DNA of 11,622 nucleotides from Betaproteobacteria bacterium (GTDB lineage: Bacteria; Pseudomonadota; Gammaproteobacteria; Burkholderiales; Eutrophovitaceae). The notes under the pieces were generated by a model that was not told the origin of the DNA, searched no databases, and worked only from the letters and a program-made list of their open reading frames with translations. The stretch lies in the NCBI GenBank assembly GCA_009886305.1, contig QXZO01000046.1, positions 1,639 through 13,260 of the forward strand, in the 5' to 3' direction. Positions 1-7,292 of this stretch are shown one piece after another. Position 1 is the first letter of the stretch, and every line of letters begins with the position of its first letter. Position numbers and translations under genes: made by a program.

Positions 1-1
1 A

Positions 2-250
2 GCGACTTGCGGCATGGTGCTGAAAAAAAACGGAGAAATAATTGGAACGGGCGCTGGAGCCGCAACGCTTGATCATCCATTGAATGCGGTAGCCTGGCTT
101 GCCAACACGTTAGGTAGCCTCGGTATTACGCTCAAGGCTGGGGAGATCATTCTATCGGGCTCTTTATCGATTATGTTTCCTATTGAATCTGGCGATAGGC
201 TTGAGATGGAAATTGGAGGTATCGGGAAAACCACATGTCAATTTGATTAG
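2..250 (+). CDS. 2-oxopent-4-enoate (2-hydroxypentadienoate) hydratase family protein, C-terminal part
   Basis: This is the 3' end of a gene that begins before the window; the frame is open from base 2 and ends with TAG at 248-250. The visible 82 residues (ATCGMVLKKNGEI...) match the C-terminus of the FAH-fold hydratases of meta-cleavage pathways (MhpD, DmpE, XylJ, TesE type): a KNGEIIGTGAG strand, then HPLNAVAWLAN, then the conserved LKAGEIILSGSL segment and a short end after SGDRLEMEIGG. These enzymes add water to 2-hydroxypenta-2,4-dienoate to give 4-hydroxy-2-oxovalerate in cytosolic catabolism of aromatics or steroids. The family call rests on seen motifs; the pathway cannot be fixed because the upstream genes lie outside the window. 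The ATG at 14-16 is internal, not the start. It converges with the reductase gene at 310-1398 across 59 bases with no clear terminator hairpin. Confidence 0.85.
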   Translation, partial: ATCGMVLKKNGEIIGTGAGAATLDHPLNAVAWLANTLGSLGITLKAGEIILSGSLSIMFPIESGDRLEMEIGGIGKTTCQFD

Positions 251-309
251 TGGGAAGTACCACATCGTCATTAATCAGTATTTCGGCTCACATTCCATTT
301 TATAAAAAT

Positions 310-1398
310 TTACCGTTTCCAAACACTAGGATGACATCTCTGATAACTGGGCACATAGCCAAGATCCACTCCTAGTTCTTTGGCGGCATGCCAAGCCCAG
401 CGAGGGTCGTCCATTGCACCTCGCGCAATTGCTATGAGATCTGCCGAGCCAGAAGAAATTGCTTCTTCTGCCTGTGTTGGTGTTGTAATCATGCCAACAC
501 CCATAGCCGCTATTGTTAACTCAGTCTTGACCTTCCTCGAAAACGGCAGATTAAAACCAGGCGCAAATTGAATTTTTTGCCTTGAGTCCAATTGGCCTGA
601 TGTCACGTCCACAAAATGACACCCCCTTTGTTCCAGTTCTCTCGCGAAAATAATCATCTCTTCAGGGGTTAGCCCGCTCTCTACCCAGTCAGTTCCCGAA
701 ATTCGAGCTCCTAATGCGATGTGCTTCGGTACGACTTCCTTGATAGCATCAAAAACCTCTAACGGGTACGCTAACCTTTTTGACAGGTCATCACCGCCAT
801 ATTCATCGGTACGATGATTCGAGAGAGGTGAGGTAAATTGATTGAGTAGATAACCATGGGCAGCGTGAAGCTCAATAACATCAAAACCTAACCGAACCGC
901 CCTCTTCGCTGATTCTACAAACTCAACTTTTACTTTTACCAAGTCCTCAGACGTCATACTTTTTGGCGTGTGCCACCCATCGGCAAACGCTAACGCACTT
1001 GGAGCAACTGTTTCCCATGGCTGTTCGCTTGCTTGCAGAGCGGCACCGCCCTGCATGGGTGTTTTAGCTGAACCTTTTCTACCAGCATGCGCAAGTTGGA
1101 TACCTAATTTCGCTTGACCATGTTTTCTACAAAATGACACTACTCGATGTAATGCGTTCTCCGTTTCTTCATCGTATAGCCCAAGACATTCATGTGTGAT
1201 ACGACCCTGAGCAGAAACATGAGTTGCCTCAAAAATTAATAGTGCGCCCGCTCCAATCGATAAGTTTCCATAATGCATTAAATGCCAATCATTAGCCTTT
1301 CCCTGATCAGCAATGTATTGACACATGGGAGAAACAACAATTCTGTTGGACAGCTCAATCGGACCTAACTGAAATTGGGAAAAAAGCTTAGATGCCAT
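310..1398 (-). CDS. Old Yellow Enzyme family FMN-dependent ene-reductase (YqjM/XenA type)
   Basis: This is a 362-residue TIM-barrel flavoprotein predicted to reduce activated C=C bonds of enones, or nitro compounds, using NAD(P)H in the cytosol. It belongs to the thermophilic-like OYE class: Cys26 and Tyr28 in SPMCQY sit at the same positions as in B. subtilis YqjM, and the substrate-binding pair is His178 and His181 in LHAAHGYL. QLAHAGRK (101-108), the barrel arginine Arg232, and the FMN-phosphate region with Arg326 in AIARGAMDDPRW are also present. Length is typical (XenA and YqjM are about 340-363). The ATG is supported by an AAGGAA Shine-Dalgarno at 1405-1410, 6 nt away. It lies 68 bp after the small Feo-associated gene on the same strand, so it may be read through from the feo operon, or transcribed separately; a GTTAC inverted repeat lies just upstream. 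The native substrate is unknown. Confidence 0.93.
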   Translation of the reverse strand: MASKLFSQFQLGPIELSNRIVVSPMCQYIADQGKANDWHLMHYGNLSIGAGALLIFEATHVSAQGRITHECLGLYDEETENALHRVVSFCRKHGQAKLGIQLAHAGRKGSAKTPMQGGAALQASEQPWETVAPSALAFADGWHTPKSMTSEDLVKVKVEFVESAKRAVRLGFDVIELHAAHGYLLNQFTSPLSNHRTDEYGGDDLSKRLAYPLEVFDAIKEVVPKHIALGARISGTDWVESGLTPEEMIIFARELEQRGCHFVDVTSGQLDSRQKIQFAPGFNLPFSRKVKTELTIAAMGVGMITTPTQAEEAISSGSADLIAIARGAMDDPRWAWHAAKELGVDLGYVPSYQRCHPSVWKR

Positions 1399-1424
1399 GT
1401 GGAATTCCTTGACTATAAATTGCG

Positions 1425-1447
1425 GTTACTTGTAACAAGAATGTTAC
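1425..1447. repeat. GTTAC inverted repeat plus a third half-site before the OYE gene
   Basis: GTTAC (1425-1429), two bases, GTAAC (1432-1436) form a perfect 12-base palindrome, and another GTTAC follows at 1443-1447. It lies 27-49 bp upstream of the reductase ATG in the gap after the feo-associated gene, a plausible operator position. The cognate regulator is unknown and the short motif could occur by chance. Confidence 0.35.
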
Positions 1448-1466
1448 GCAGGATAATACAGGACAA

Positions 1467-1730
1467 CTAACCTCTATTAGTTGGACAACTCCCACAAGAA
1501 CCAGTCGGCGCACATCCAAAACAACTGCTCGCATCTTCGGTATTAGAGCCATTTTCCGAATTACCCTCGGAACTGATTAAGCGACTGACTCTTGGAAATC
1601 GACTAGAAAACACTTTTTTAACCATACTCTTTTTATCTGGGAACCAACGGCTCAGAAGGTAACTTAGACTACCGCCTGCGATAACTAAAATACTGAGATT
1701 TTCAATCAATTGATAAGACACTGTATCCAT
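1467..1730 (-). CDS. FeoB-associated cysteine-rich small membrane protein
   Basis: This is an 87-residue protein with one predicted membrane segment near the N-terminus (about residues 8-26), a basic stretch (KKSMVKK, then FPRVSR), a Ser/Asn/Glu-rich linker and a C-terminal cysteine cluster at C70, C73, C79 and C82 (CX2CX5CX2C). Small single-span proteins with Cys/Gly-rich tails directly after feoB are a known group (FeoB-associated Cys-rich membrane proteins); their role is unsettled, with iron handover or FeoB regulation proposed. The feoB stop TAA is immediately followed by this ATG with zero spacing, so the two are translationally linked. The cysteines would probably face the cytoplasm if the basic residues after the span follow the positive-inside rule; that is inference. 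It is not the winged-helix FeoC of enterobacteria. Confidence 0.8.
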   Translation of the reverse strand: MDTVSYQLIENLSILVIAGGSLSYLLSRWFPDKKSMVKKVFSSRFPRVSRLISSEGNSENGSNTEDASSCFGCAPTGSCGSCPTNRG

Positions 1731-3551
1731 TTAAGCAAATATTTGATAAACCAACAAAGACGCTAAATACGCCAAACCGAACAAATACGTCGTCGCTATC
1801 AAAACGACCTTCCATGACTGTGTTTCCTTTTTTATCACAGCTAATGTAGCCAAACACTGCGGTGCAAATATATACCAAACAAGTAATGACATACCTGTCG
1901 CGAAACTCCAATCAGCAGAAACAATAGGGAGTAACTGAGCTGAAGGATCCTCAACAGCTGCAGAAATTGCATAAACAGTCCCGAGCGCACTAACTGCCAC
2001 TTCACGAGCGGCCAAACCAGGGATAAGTGCAACGCAAATTTGCCAGTTAAATCCGAGCGGTTGAAATATCCACTCAATAGCGTGCCCAATTCGACCAGCA
2101 ATACTGTAATCAATTGGCACGCCAACCCAACCTTCCGGGGGCGTTGGATACGTTGAAAGCACCCACAACACAACTGTGATCGACAGAATTATCGTACCTA
2201 CTCGGGCGATAAATAAGCGTCCACGCTCCCACAATCCGATCAAAACATCTCTGACACTTGGTAAGCGGTACGAAGGCAACTCTAATAACAACGATTGAGT
2301 ATGAAGACCTCGTCTGATTCTTTTCATTGCAAAGGAAACGATCAGAGCGCTGATGATACCCGCAGCATAAAGGGCAAATAGCGTAATTCCTTGCAGATTA
2401 AACAAGCCCCACACCGTCTGATCGGGAATAAAGGCTGCAATTAACAGCGCGTAAACCGGAAGTCTCGCCGAGCATGTCATCAAAGGCGCCACGAGAATAG
2501 TAGTGATTCGGTCTTTCGGATCCTGAATCGTTCGCGTTGCAATAATCCCCGGTATTGCACAAGCAAAACTGGATAATAAGGGTATGAAAGAACGTCCCGA
2601 CAGCCCTGCTCCCACCATGAATCGATCTAAGAGAAACGCTGCGCGAGGAAGATAACCAGATTCTTCCAGAATCAAAATGAACAAAAATAGCAATAAAATT
2701 TGAGGCAAAAATATTACAACACTACCGACACCGCCGATCAACCCCTCCACAATAAGGTCTCTCAACGGTCCCTCAGGGAGGATTGATTGCACTAAACTCC
2801 CGAAGCCACCAATGCCAGAGTCAATCATGTCCATGAAAGGGGCCGCCCATGAAAATACCGCCTGAAACATCAAAAACATGGCTAATGCTAAAATCATGAG
2901 TCCTGCTACTGGATGTAAAAAAATACGATCCAATACATCATCGGTGCGAGATGTTCTGCTAGGCATCACCACACAATCTGCAATGATCTCCCTGACTTCA
3001 GCATGATAGTCAGTCGACTCTTTCATAACCCCTGCCGCATTGGGTGGATTCTTTTTAATCTCCTCAATAAGGCCGTCTGCACCGTTTTTCCGGACAGCTA
3101 CCGTTTCTATAACCTGCAAACCTAACTTCTGAGACAAGCTCGCAATATCAATCTTTATGCCACGCGCCATGGCAGCATCAGACATATTGAGCGCTAATAC
3201 CATTGGAATTCCAAGAGCCCTAACTTCCAAGGCAAATCGAAGATGCAACCTAAGATTAGTCGCATCTACAACACAAACAATAAAATCAAGTGGCTTCTCC
3301 CCCGCGACATTTCCAAGGCAGACATTTTTAGTAATAAGCTCATCTAGACTGTCTGTATCGAAAGAATAAGCTCCGGGTAAGTCTAAAATCTCCCATTTCT
3401 TATTTTCATCTACTGTGAATACACCAGACTTCTTCTCAACAGTAACCCCAGGATAATTTGCAACTTTTTGCCGACTACCCGTCAACAAATTGAAAAGCGC
3501 TGTTTTCCCGGAATTTGGATTACCCACTAGTGCCACTCTCAACGTCGTCAT
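1731..3551 (-). CDS. feoB: Ferrous iron transporter FeoB (short form)
   Basis: This inner-membrane Fe(II) importer has a cytosolic N-terminal G-protein domain and a polytopic C-terminal half. G motifs are visible: G1 GNPNSGKT (10-17), G2 with Thr37 in NYPGVTVE, G3 DLPG (57-60) and G4 NMSD (122-125). The membrane part begins near residue 215 and carries the conserved gate sequences FACAIPG with Cys331, MTCSARLPVY with Cys360, and the late PGLAAREVAVSALG segment (511-524). At 606 residues it is much shorter than E. coli FeoB (773) but matches the compact FeoB seen in many beta- and gammaproteobacteria, so it is not obviously truncated: the frame ends in a normal TAA right before the next gene. 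Its ATG overlaps the feoA stop (ATGA, 4 bp). Expression should be Fur-repressed from the promoter before feoA. Confidence 0.97.
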   Translation of the reverse strand: MTTLRVALVGNPNSGKTALFNLLTGSRQKVANYPGVTVEKKSGVFTVDENKKWEILDLPGAYSFDTDSLDELITKNVCLGNVAGEKPLDFIVCVVDATNLRLHLRFALEVRALGIPMVLALNMSDAAMARGIKIDIASLSQKLGLQVIETVAVRKNGADGLIEEIKKNPPNAAGVMKESTDYHAEVREIIADCVVMPSRTSRTDDVLDRIFLHPVAGLMILALAMFLMFQAVFSWAAPFMDMIDSGIGGFGSLVQSILPEGPLRDLIVEGLIGGVGSVVIFLPQILLLFLFILILEESGYLPRAAFLLDRFMVGAGLSGRSFIPLLSSFACAIPGIIATRTIQDPKDRITTILVAPLMTCSARLPVYALLIAAFIPDQTVWGLFNLQGITLFALYAAGIISALIVSFAMKRIRRGLHTQSLLLELPSYRLPSVRDVLIGLWERGRLFIARVGTIILSITVVLWVLSTYPTPPEGWVGVPIDYSIAGRIGHAIEWIFQPLGFNWQICVALIPGLAAREVAVSALGTVYAISAAVEDPSAQLLPIVSADWSFATGMSLLVWYIFAPQCLATLAVIKKETQSWKVVLIATTYLFGLAYLASLLVYQIFA

Positions 3552-3805
3552 ATTGACGCCTCCAGCTGCTGAATTTCTACACGGTTTGCTTCGCTAGATC
3601 TGAGTGCAAATCGCGTAAATCCAATTTGCACTAGGAGCGGATCTTGACCAATAGGCCCATAACTAACAACTTTGACCTCCTCGCCCTCGACAAAACCAAG
3701 GTTACGAAGTCTCCGAGCAATCGAGTCATCCTCAGAGTGCTGGTTAACATTCTTGATTATTGCTAGCTGTCCAAGCTCCATGCCGGAAAGAAATTTTTTT
3801 TCCAT
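3548..3805 (-). CDS. feoA: Ferrous iron transport protein FeoA
   Basis: This small cytosolic SH3-like protein is needed for Fe(II) uptake through FeoB. The 85-residue form has the usual FeoA order: an N-terminal LGQLAIIKNV strand, RRLRNLGFVEGEEVKVVSYGP (the LxxxGfxxG turn that marks the family) and a C-terminal VQIGFTRFALRSSEANRVEI strand pair. I place the start at the ATG at 3803-3805. An in-frame TTG nine bases upstream would add three residues, but ATG is preferred and weak GGGTGA/AGG purine runs precede it. The stop overlaps the feoB start by 4 bp. The gene is first in the operon and follows a Fur box by 17 bp. Confidence 0.92.
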   Translation of the reverse strand: MEKKFLSGMELGQLAIIKNVNQHSEDDSIARRLRNLGFVEGEEVKVVSYGPIGQDPLLVQIGFTRFALRSSEANRVEIQQLEASI

Positions 3806-3822
3806 TTCACCCAAACCTAAAT

Positions 3823-3841
3823 GAGAATGATTTTCATTATA
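3823..3841 (-). promoter_or_regulatory. Fur box upstream of feoA
   Basis: The minus-strand 19-mer TATAATGAAAATCATTCTC matches the Fur consensus GATAATGATAATCATTATC at 16 of 19 positions. It sits 17 bp before the feoA ATG and fully covers the -10 hexamer, the classic arrangement for repression by Fe(II)-Fur when iron is plentiful. It also lies in the divergent gap shared with the gloC-like gene (ATG at 3950), but over 100 bp from that start, so control of gloC is less likely. Confidence 0.88.
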
Positions 3842-3865
3842 GCTACTTTTTTTAGTTATTATCGA
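3836..3865 (-). promoter_or_regulatory. Probable sigma70 promoter of the feo operon
   Basis: On the minus strand a perfect -10 TATAAT (3836-3841) lies 18 nt after a fair -35 TCGATA (3860-3865, 4 of 6). The predicted transcription start, near 3829, gives a leader of about 24 nt before the feoA ATG. The -10 is embedded in the Fur box, which supports both calls. The weak -35 keeps confidence moderate. Confidence 0.6.
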
Positions 3866-3949
3866 CTGCTTAATTAGCTATTTCTGGCTCCACTAGGAAA
3901 TTAATCGAAATTTTTAACAAAACCTCCACATTAGAAAAGTAAGTACTTC

Positions 3950-4600
3950 ATGAAAATCAAAATAATTCAGGTCACTCCTTTTGCTCAAAACTGCTCACTA
4001 TTAATATGCGAAAGAACTCAAAAGGGGGCCTTGGTAGATCCTGGTGGTGATATTGAAAAGATATTTGAGGCTATTGAGGAGGAGTCAGTAACCATAGAAA
4101 AAATCCTACTCACGCACGGTCACCTCGACCACTGCGGAGCAAGCAAACAGATTCGAGATCAACTCAACATACCGATAGAGGGGCCACATGTCGCCGATCA
4201 GTTTTGGATCGACCAATTAGAGGAACAAAGCAAACAGTTTAATTTGCCAAAATCTTCATCTTTTATCCCTGACAGATACTTAACTGATGACGAGACTGTA
4301 GAATTTGGAGAAATTAAATTACACGTCAAGCACTGCCCCGGACATACTCCTGGACATGTAATTTTCTTTTCCGCACAAAACAATTTAGCGATTGTGGGCG
4401 ATGTTCTCTTTGCGGGCTCAATTGGTAGAACCGATTTTCCGCGTGGGGATCACGATACGTTAATTAAAGCAATCGTAACCAAACTTTGGCCACTAGGAAA
4501 TGATGTTACTTTCATACCAGGACACGGACCAACCTCAACTTTTGGAGCAGAAAGACAGACTAACCCTTATGTGGCCGATTCAGTAACGGGATTCCATTGA
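3950..4600 (+). CDS. gloC: GloC/YcbL-type hydroxyacylglutathione hydrolase (glyoxalase II, metallo-beta-lactamase fold)
   Basis: This cytosolic metallo-hydrolase probably splits S-lactoylglutathione or related glutathione thioesters, the second step of methylglyoxal detoxification. The 216-residue protein matches the short YcbL/GloC form (E. coli 215) rather than the longer GloB. Metal ligands are visible: THGHLDH (55-61) giving His56, His58, Asp60 and His61; His132 in CPGHTPGH; Asp151 in VGDVLFAGSIGRTDFPRGD; and His192 in IPGHGPTS. The N-terminal VTPFAQNCSLLICE and LVDPGGD segments are also typical of YcbL. No strong Shine-Dalgarno precedes the ATG. The gene is divergent from feoA and lies 47 bp upstream of the dioxygenase gene on the same strand, so the two may share a transcript. 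Thioester specificity is inferred from family membership. Confidence 0.92.
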   Translation: MKIKIIQVTPFAQNCSLLICERTQKGALVDPGGDIEKIFEAIEEESVTIEKILLTHGHLDHCGASKQIRDQLNIPIEGPHVADQFWIDQLEEQSKQFNLPKSSSFIPDRYLTDDETVEFGEIKLHVKHCPGHTPGHVIFFSAQNNLAIVGDVLFAGSIGRTDFPRGDHDTLIKAIVTKLWPLGNDVTFIPGHGPTSTFGAERQTNPYVADSVTGFH

Positions 4601-4634
4601 TGGTTTAAAGTGTTAATTTGACTGATATTTCCAC

Positions 4635-4640
4635 AAAGGA
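4635..4640 (+). promoter_or_regulatory. Ribosome binding site deciding the dioxygenase start
   Basis: AAAGGA sits 7 nt before the ATG at 4648-4650. This fixes the start there instead of the in-frame TTG at 4618, which has no purine-rich site at suitable distance and would add ten residues not expected in TfdA-type proteins. Confidence 0.8.
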
Positions 4641-4647
4641 ATTATTT

Positions 4648-5517
4648 ATGAAATTAAAAATTAGAAAAATGCACCCTCTTTTTGTAGCAGAGGTCACCGG
4701 GGTAAATATTACCGAACCATTGACAAAAGAAATACAATCGAAACTGCAAGAGTTAATCGACCAAAACGGTATTTTAGTTTTCCGAGACCAAAACGTTACA
4801 GACGAACAACAAGTGGCATTCAGTCGAAATTTTGGAGAAATCGAAATTGCCAACAACAAAAACAATATAACGAAACAAGAGGATCGTCGACTATCCAATA
4901 TGTTTTCTGATATATCGAACCTAAATAAACATGATGAAGTGCATCAACAAGAATCAAGACAGCGAATCTTTAATTTAGGAAATCGAATATGGCATTCTGA
5001 TAGCTCATTTCGTCCCAATCCAGCTCGGTATTCACTGTTGTCTGCCAGGGAAATTCCAGCAAAAGGAGGCGATACTCAGTACGCAGATATGCATTCACCT
5101 TATGAAAATCTGACATCAACAATGAAAAATTTAATAGCTGATCTGCAATGCGAACATTCACTTATGTACTCTCGCGCTCGACTTGGTATGGACTACTTTA
5201 CCGAACAAGAAAAAGAAGATTTTAAGCCCGTACTTCAACCTCTAGTTCGAACGCACCCTGCTACAAGAAGAAAATCATTGTTTCTCGCATCGCATGCCGG
5301 TCGAATAGTCGACTGGCCAGTCACAGAAGCTAAATTACTTCTTGAGGAATTAACTGAAATCGCCACTCAAAGAGAGTACGTCTACACACATCAATGGAAA
5401 CGTTATGATTTGGTTATGTGGGACAATCGACGCACCATGCATAGAGCAACGCGCTTTGAAGACACTAAGGAGAAACGTGATATGAGGCGTACAACGATAG
5501 CAGGAGATCCTGCCTGA
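4648..5517 (+). CDS. TfdA/TauD-family Fe(II)/2-oxoglutarate-dependent dioxygenase
   Basis: This 289-residue protein is predicted to couple 2-oxoglutarate decarboxylation to oxidation of a carboxylated or ether-type small molecule in the cytosol. The metal triad is intact: His116 and Asp118 in IWHSDSSF and the distal His265 in RRTMHRATRF. The spacing of 149 residues equals that of TfdA (His114/Asp116/His263), and Thr143 falls at the place of the TfdA 2-oxoglutarate-binding threonine. The RDMRRTT end carries the arginines expected for cosubstrate binding. Segments such as NPARYSLLSAREIP, LFLASHAGRI and DLVMWDNRRTMHR are shared with TfdA rather than TauD. TfdA itself opens 2,4-D, but most chromosomal relatives have other, mostly unknown substrates, so no herbicide role is claimed. 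It follows the gloC-like gene by 47 bp and converges with the acyl-CoA synthetase. Confidence 0.9.
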   Translation: MKLKIRKMHPLFVAEVTGVNITEPLTKEIQSKLQELIDQNGILVFRDQNVTDEQQVAFSRNFGEIEIANNKNNITKQEDRRLSNMFSDISNLNKHDEVHQQESRQRIFNLGNRIWHSDSSFRPNPARYSLLSAREIPAKGGDTQYADMHSPYENLTSTMKNLIADLQCEHSLMYSRARLGMDYFTEQEKEDFKPVLQPLVRTHPATRRKSLFLASHAGRIVDWPVTEAKLLLEELTEIATQREYVYTHQWKRYDLVMWDNRRTMHRATRFEDTKEKRDMRRTTIAGDPA

Positions 5518-5580
5518 TAATTTAAAAAAATCTCTTACTCCATGTCTTACCTTTGAGGGTAGATTTATAATGATTAAAGT

Positions 5581-7185
5581 CTAAGCTCTTAGCAAACGGC
5601 GAATAATCTTACCTGTATTCGTTTTTGGCAAATCTGCCAAAAATTCAATTTCTCGAGGATACTCGTGTTTTGAGAGCCGATCTTTTACCCAGGCTTTAAG
5701 TTCTTCTTGTAAACCTCCACTTGATTCGTAACCCTCTCTTAAAACAACATAAGCTTTTACAATTTCAGTTCGAGTCTCGTCAGGTTTACCTATAACAGCT
5801 GCGAGTTGTACCGAAGCGTGCGCGGTCAGACAATCCTCTATTGGTCCAGGTCCAATACGATACCCTGCGCTAGTAATCACGTCGTCATCACGACCAATAA
5901 ATTTGATGTAGCCCTCTTCATCAATAGATCCCGTATCTCCAGTGACCAACCAGTTCCCAATAAATTTATCCTTTGTAGCTAGCTCATTATTCCAATAACC
6001 TAGAAACATCACAGGATTTGGAGTCGATACAGCGATCATTCCAGGTTCCCCATAAGGCTTTTCATTACCCTCTTGATCAATGATGGCGACAGCATGGCCC
6101 GGGGCTGCTCTCCCTATAGCGCCTGCTTTTAATGCGTAAAGCGATGAGCACCCACTTACAGTCATATTGCATTCAGTTTGACCATAAAATTCGTTAATGA
6201 AAATTCCTAATGTGTTTTTAGACCACTCCTGGAGTTCAGACCCCAATGATTCCCCACCGCTGGCTAATGACCGCAGATTTAAGCGACTAAATTTCTTACT
6301 TGAGATAGTTCGCATCATTCTTAGCGCAGTGGGCGGCATAAAAACATTCCTAACAGAGTGCCGCCCCATCAAATCTAATGCTTTACCAGGATCAAATTTC
6401 TCAAAACGTCTAGCAAGAACGGGCACACCCAATTGCCACGCAGCGAAAAGAACGTCGACTAACCCTCCAATCCACGCCCAATCAGCCGGTGACCATATCA
6501 AATCACCTGGCTGTCCAAGAAAATCATGCGAAAACTCAACACCAGGCATGTGACCAATCATCGAACGATGTGGTAAAAGTGCACCCTTCGGATCTCCAGT
6601 TGTGCCTGATGTATAAATAATTAATGCTGGATCCTCTGCCGCCGTACGCACCGTCTTAAATGAGTCAGTTCCGAGTTCTAATAAACGATCAAAATCCTCC
6701 GCGCCATCAATAGCACCGTCAACGTTGATAACCGTTTTCAGATCAGGCAATTCATCACGAATCGATGCAATAGTATTCGCGCCGACCGAATCAGTAACGA
6801 CAAACTTTGCACCGGAATCTTTTAATCGATATCGCAAAGCATCTTTTCCAAAGAGTGTAAATAAGGGAACTGCTATTGCTCCTGATCGGTAGGTCGCTAA
6901 ATGCGATATTCCCACCTCAGGCCTTTGCGGCAAAAGAATCCCTACACGGTCACGAGATACCAACCCTAGTGTCGCAAATGCATTTGCGAGCCGGTTGGAA
7001 AGCAAGTGAAAGTCCTTAAAGGTGTAACGCGAAACCACACCCTCGATAGACTCATATAAGAGGGCAAGACGATCCCCTTCCTCAATCCACTTATCACATA
7101 TGTCCCAAGCTATATTGTAACTTTGGGGAATATGCCACTTAAACTGATGAACAAGGGTCGGGTAGGAATCTGCTCTGGGTAACAT
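5581..7185 (-). CDS. AMP-binding acyl-CoA synthetase (acetyl-CoA/medium-chain synthetase-like)
   Basis: This 534-residue member of the ANL adenylating family is predicted to activate a carboxylic acid through acyl-AMP to an acyl-CoA in the cytosol. Core motifs are in order: phosphate loop YTSGTTGDPKG (191-201), WSPADWAWIGGL (231-242), SGGESLG (309-315), YGQTE (334-338), TGD (415-417), the hinge GRDDDVITSAGYR starting near 431, and the catalytic lysine Lys526 in PKTNTGK. The WSPADWAWIGGL block points to the medium-chain/acetyl-CoA synthetase-like branch rather than FadD. One position in the normally GPGEIEDCL stretch reads GPGPIEDCL, a small deviation near the hinge. Chain-length preference cannot be read from sequence. 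It is transcribed away from csp, converges with the dioxygenase gene across 63 bp with only weak hairpins, and probably has its own promoter in 7186-7292. Confidence 0.93.
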   Translation of the reverse strand: MLPRADSYPTLVHQFKWHIPQSYNIAWDICDKWIEEGDRLALLYESIEGVVSRYTFKDFHLLSNRLANAFATLGLVSRDRVGILLPQRPEVGISHLATYRSGAIAVPLFTLFGKDALRYRLKDSGAKFVVTDSVGANTIASIRDELPDLKTVINVDGAIDGAEDFDRLLELGTDSFKTVRTAAEDPALIIYTSGTTGDPKGALLPHRSMIGHMPGVEFSHDFLGQPGDLIWSPADWAWIGGLVDVLFAAWQLGVPVLARRFEKFDPGKALDLMGRHSVRNVFMPPTALRMMRTISSKKFSRLNLRSLASGGESLGSELQEWSKNTLGIFINEFYGQTECNMTVSGCSSLYALKAGAIGRAAPGHAVAIIDQEGNEKPYGEPGMIAVSTPNPVMFLGYWNNELATKDKFIGNWLVTGDTGSIDEEGYIKFIGRDDDVITSAGYRIGPGPIEDCLTAHASVQLAAVIGKPDETRTEIVKAYVVLREGYESSGGLQEELKAWVKDRLSKHEYPREIEFLADLPKTNTGKIIRRLLRA

Positions 7186-7292
7186 GGACGATGTCTTTTT
7201 AGGTTAGTGAACTGCTAACAAAAAATAAACAAAGAAAATATAAGTAGAAAATCGTAGCCGCGAGAAAATTTGCGCTCTTGTTTGGAGAGAGG

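Noticed and set aside
1412..1438. Promoter for the OYE gene: TTGTTA (1433-1438), 15-nt spacer, TATAGT (1412-1417) on the minus strand.
   Set aside because: The spacer is short, and the predicted transcription start near 1405 would fall on the Shine-Dalgarno itself (1405-1410), leaving almost no leader.
1464..1483. Terminator hairpin at the end of the Feo-associated gene (CAACTAA paired with TTAGTTG).
   Set aside because: Only a 7-bp AT-rich stem overlapping the stop codon, with no T-run on either useful side.
1731..3551. FeoB truncated at its C-terminus, because it is about 170 residues shorter than the E. coli protein.
   Set aside because: Both gate cysteine motifs and the late AREVAVSALG segment are present, and the stop abuts the next operon gene. 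Compact FeoB proteins of this size are common in other proteobacteria.
4618..4647. TTG start for the dioxygenase at 4618.
   Set aside because: No ribosome binding site in place, while AAAGGA is correctly spaced for the ATG at 4648; the shorter form also fits TfdA length.
5518..5580. Bidirectional terminator between the dioxygenase and acyl-CoA synthetase genes.
   Set aside because: Only a 4-5 bp imperfect stem (TACC/GGTA) could be found, too weak to call.
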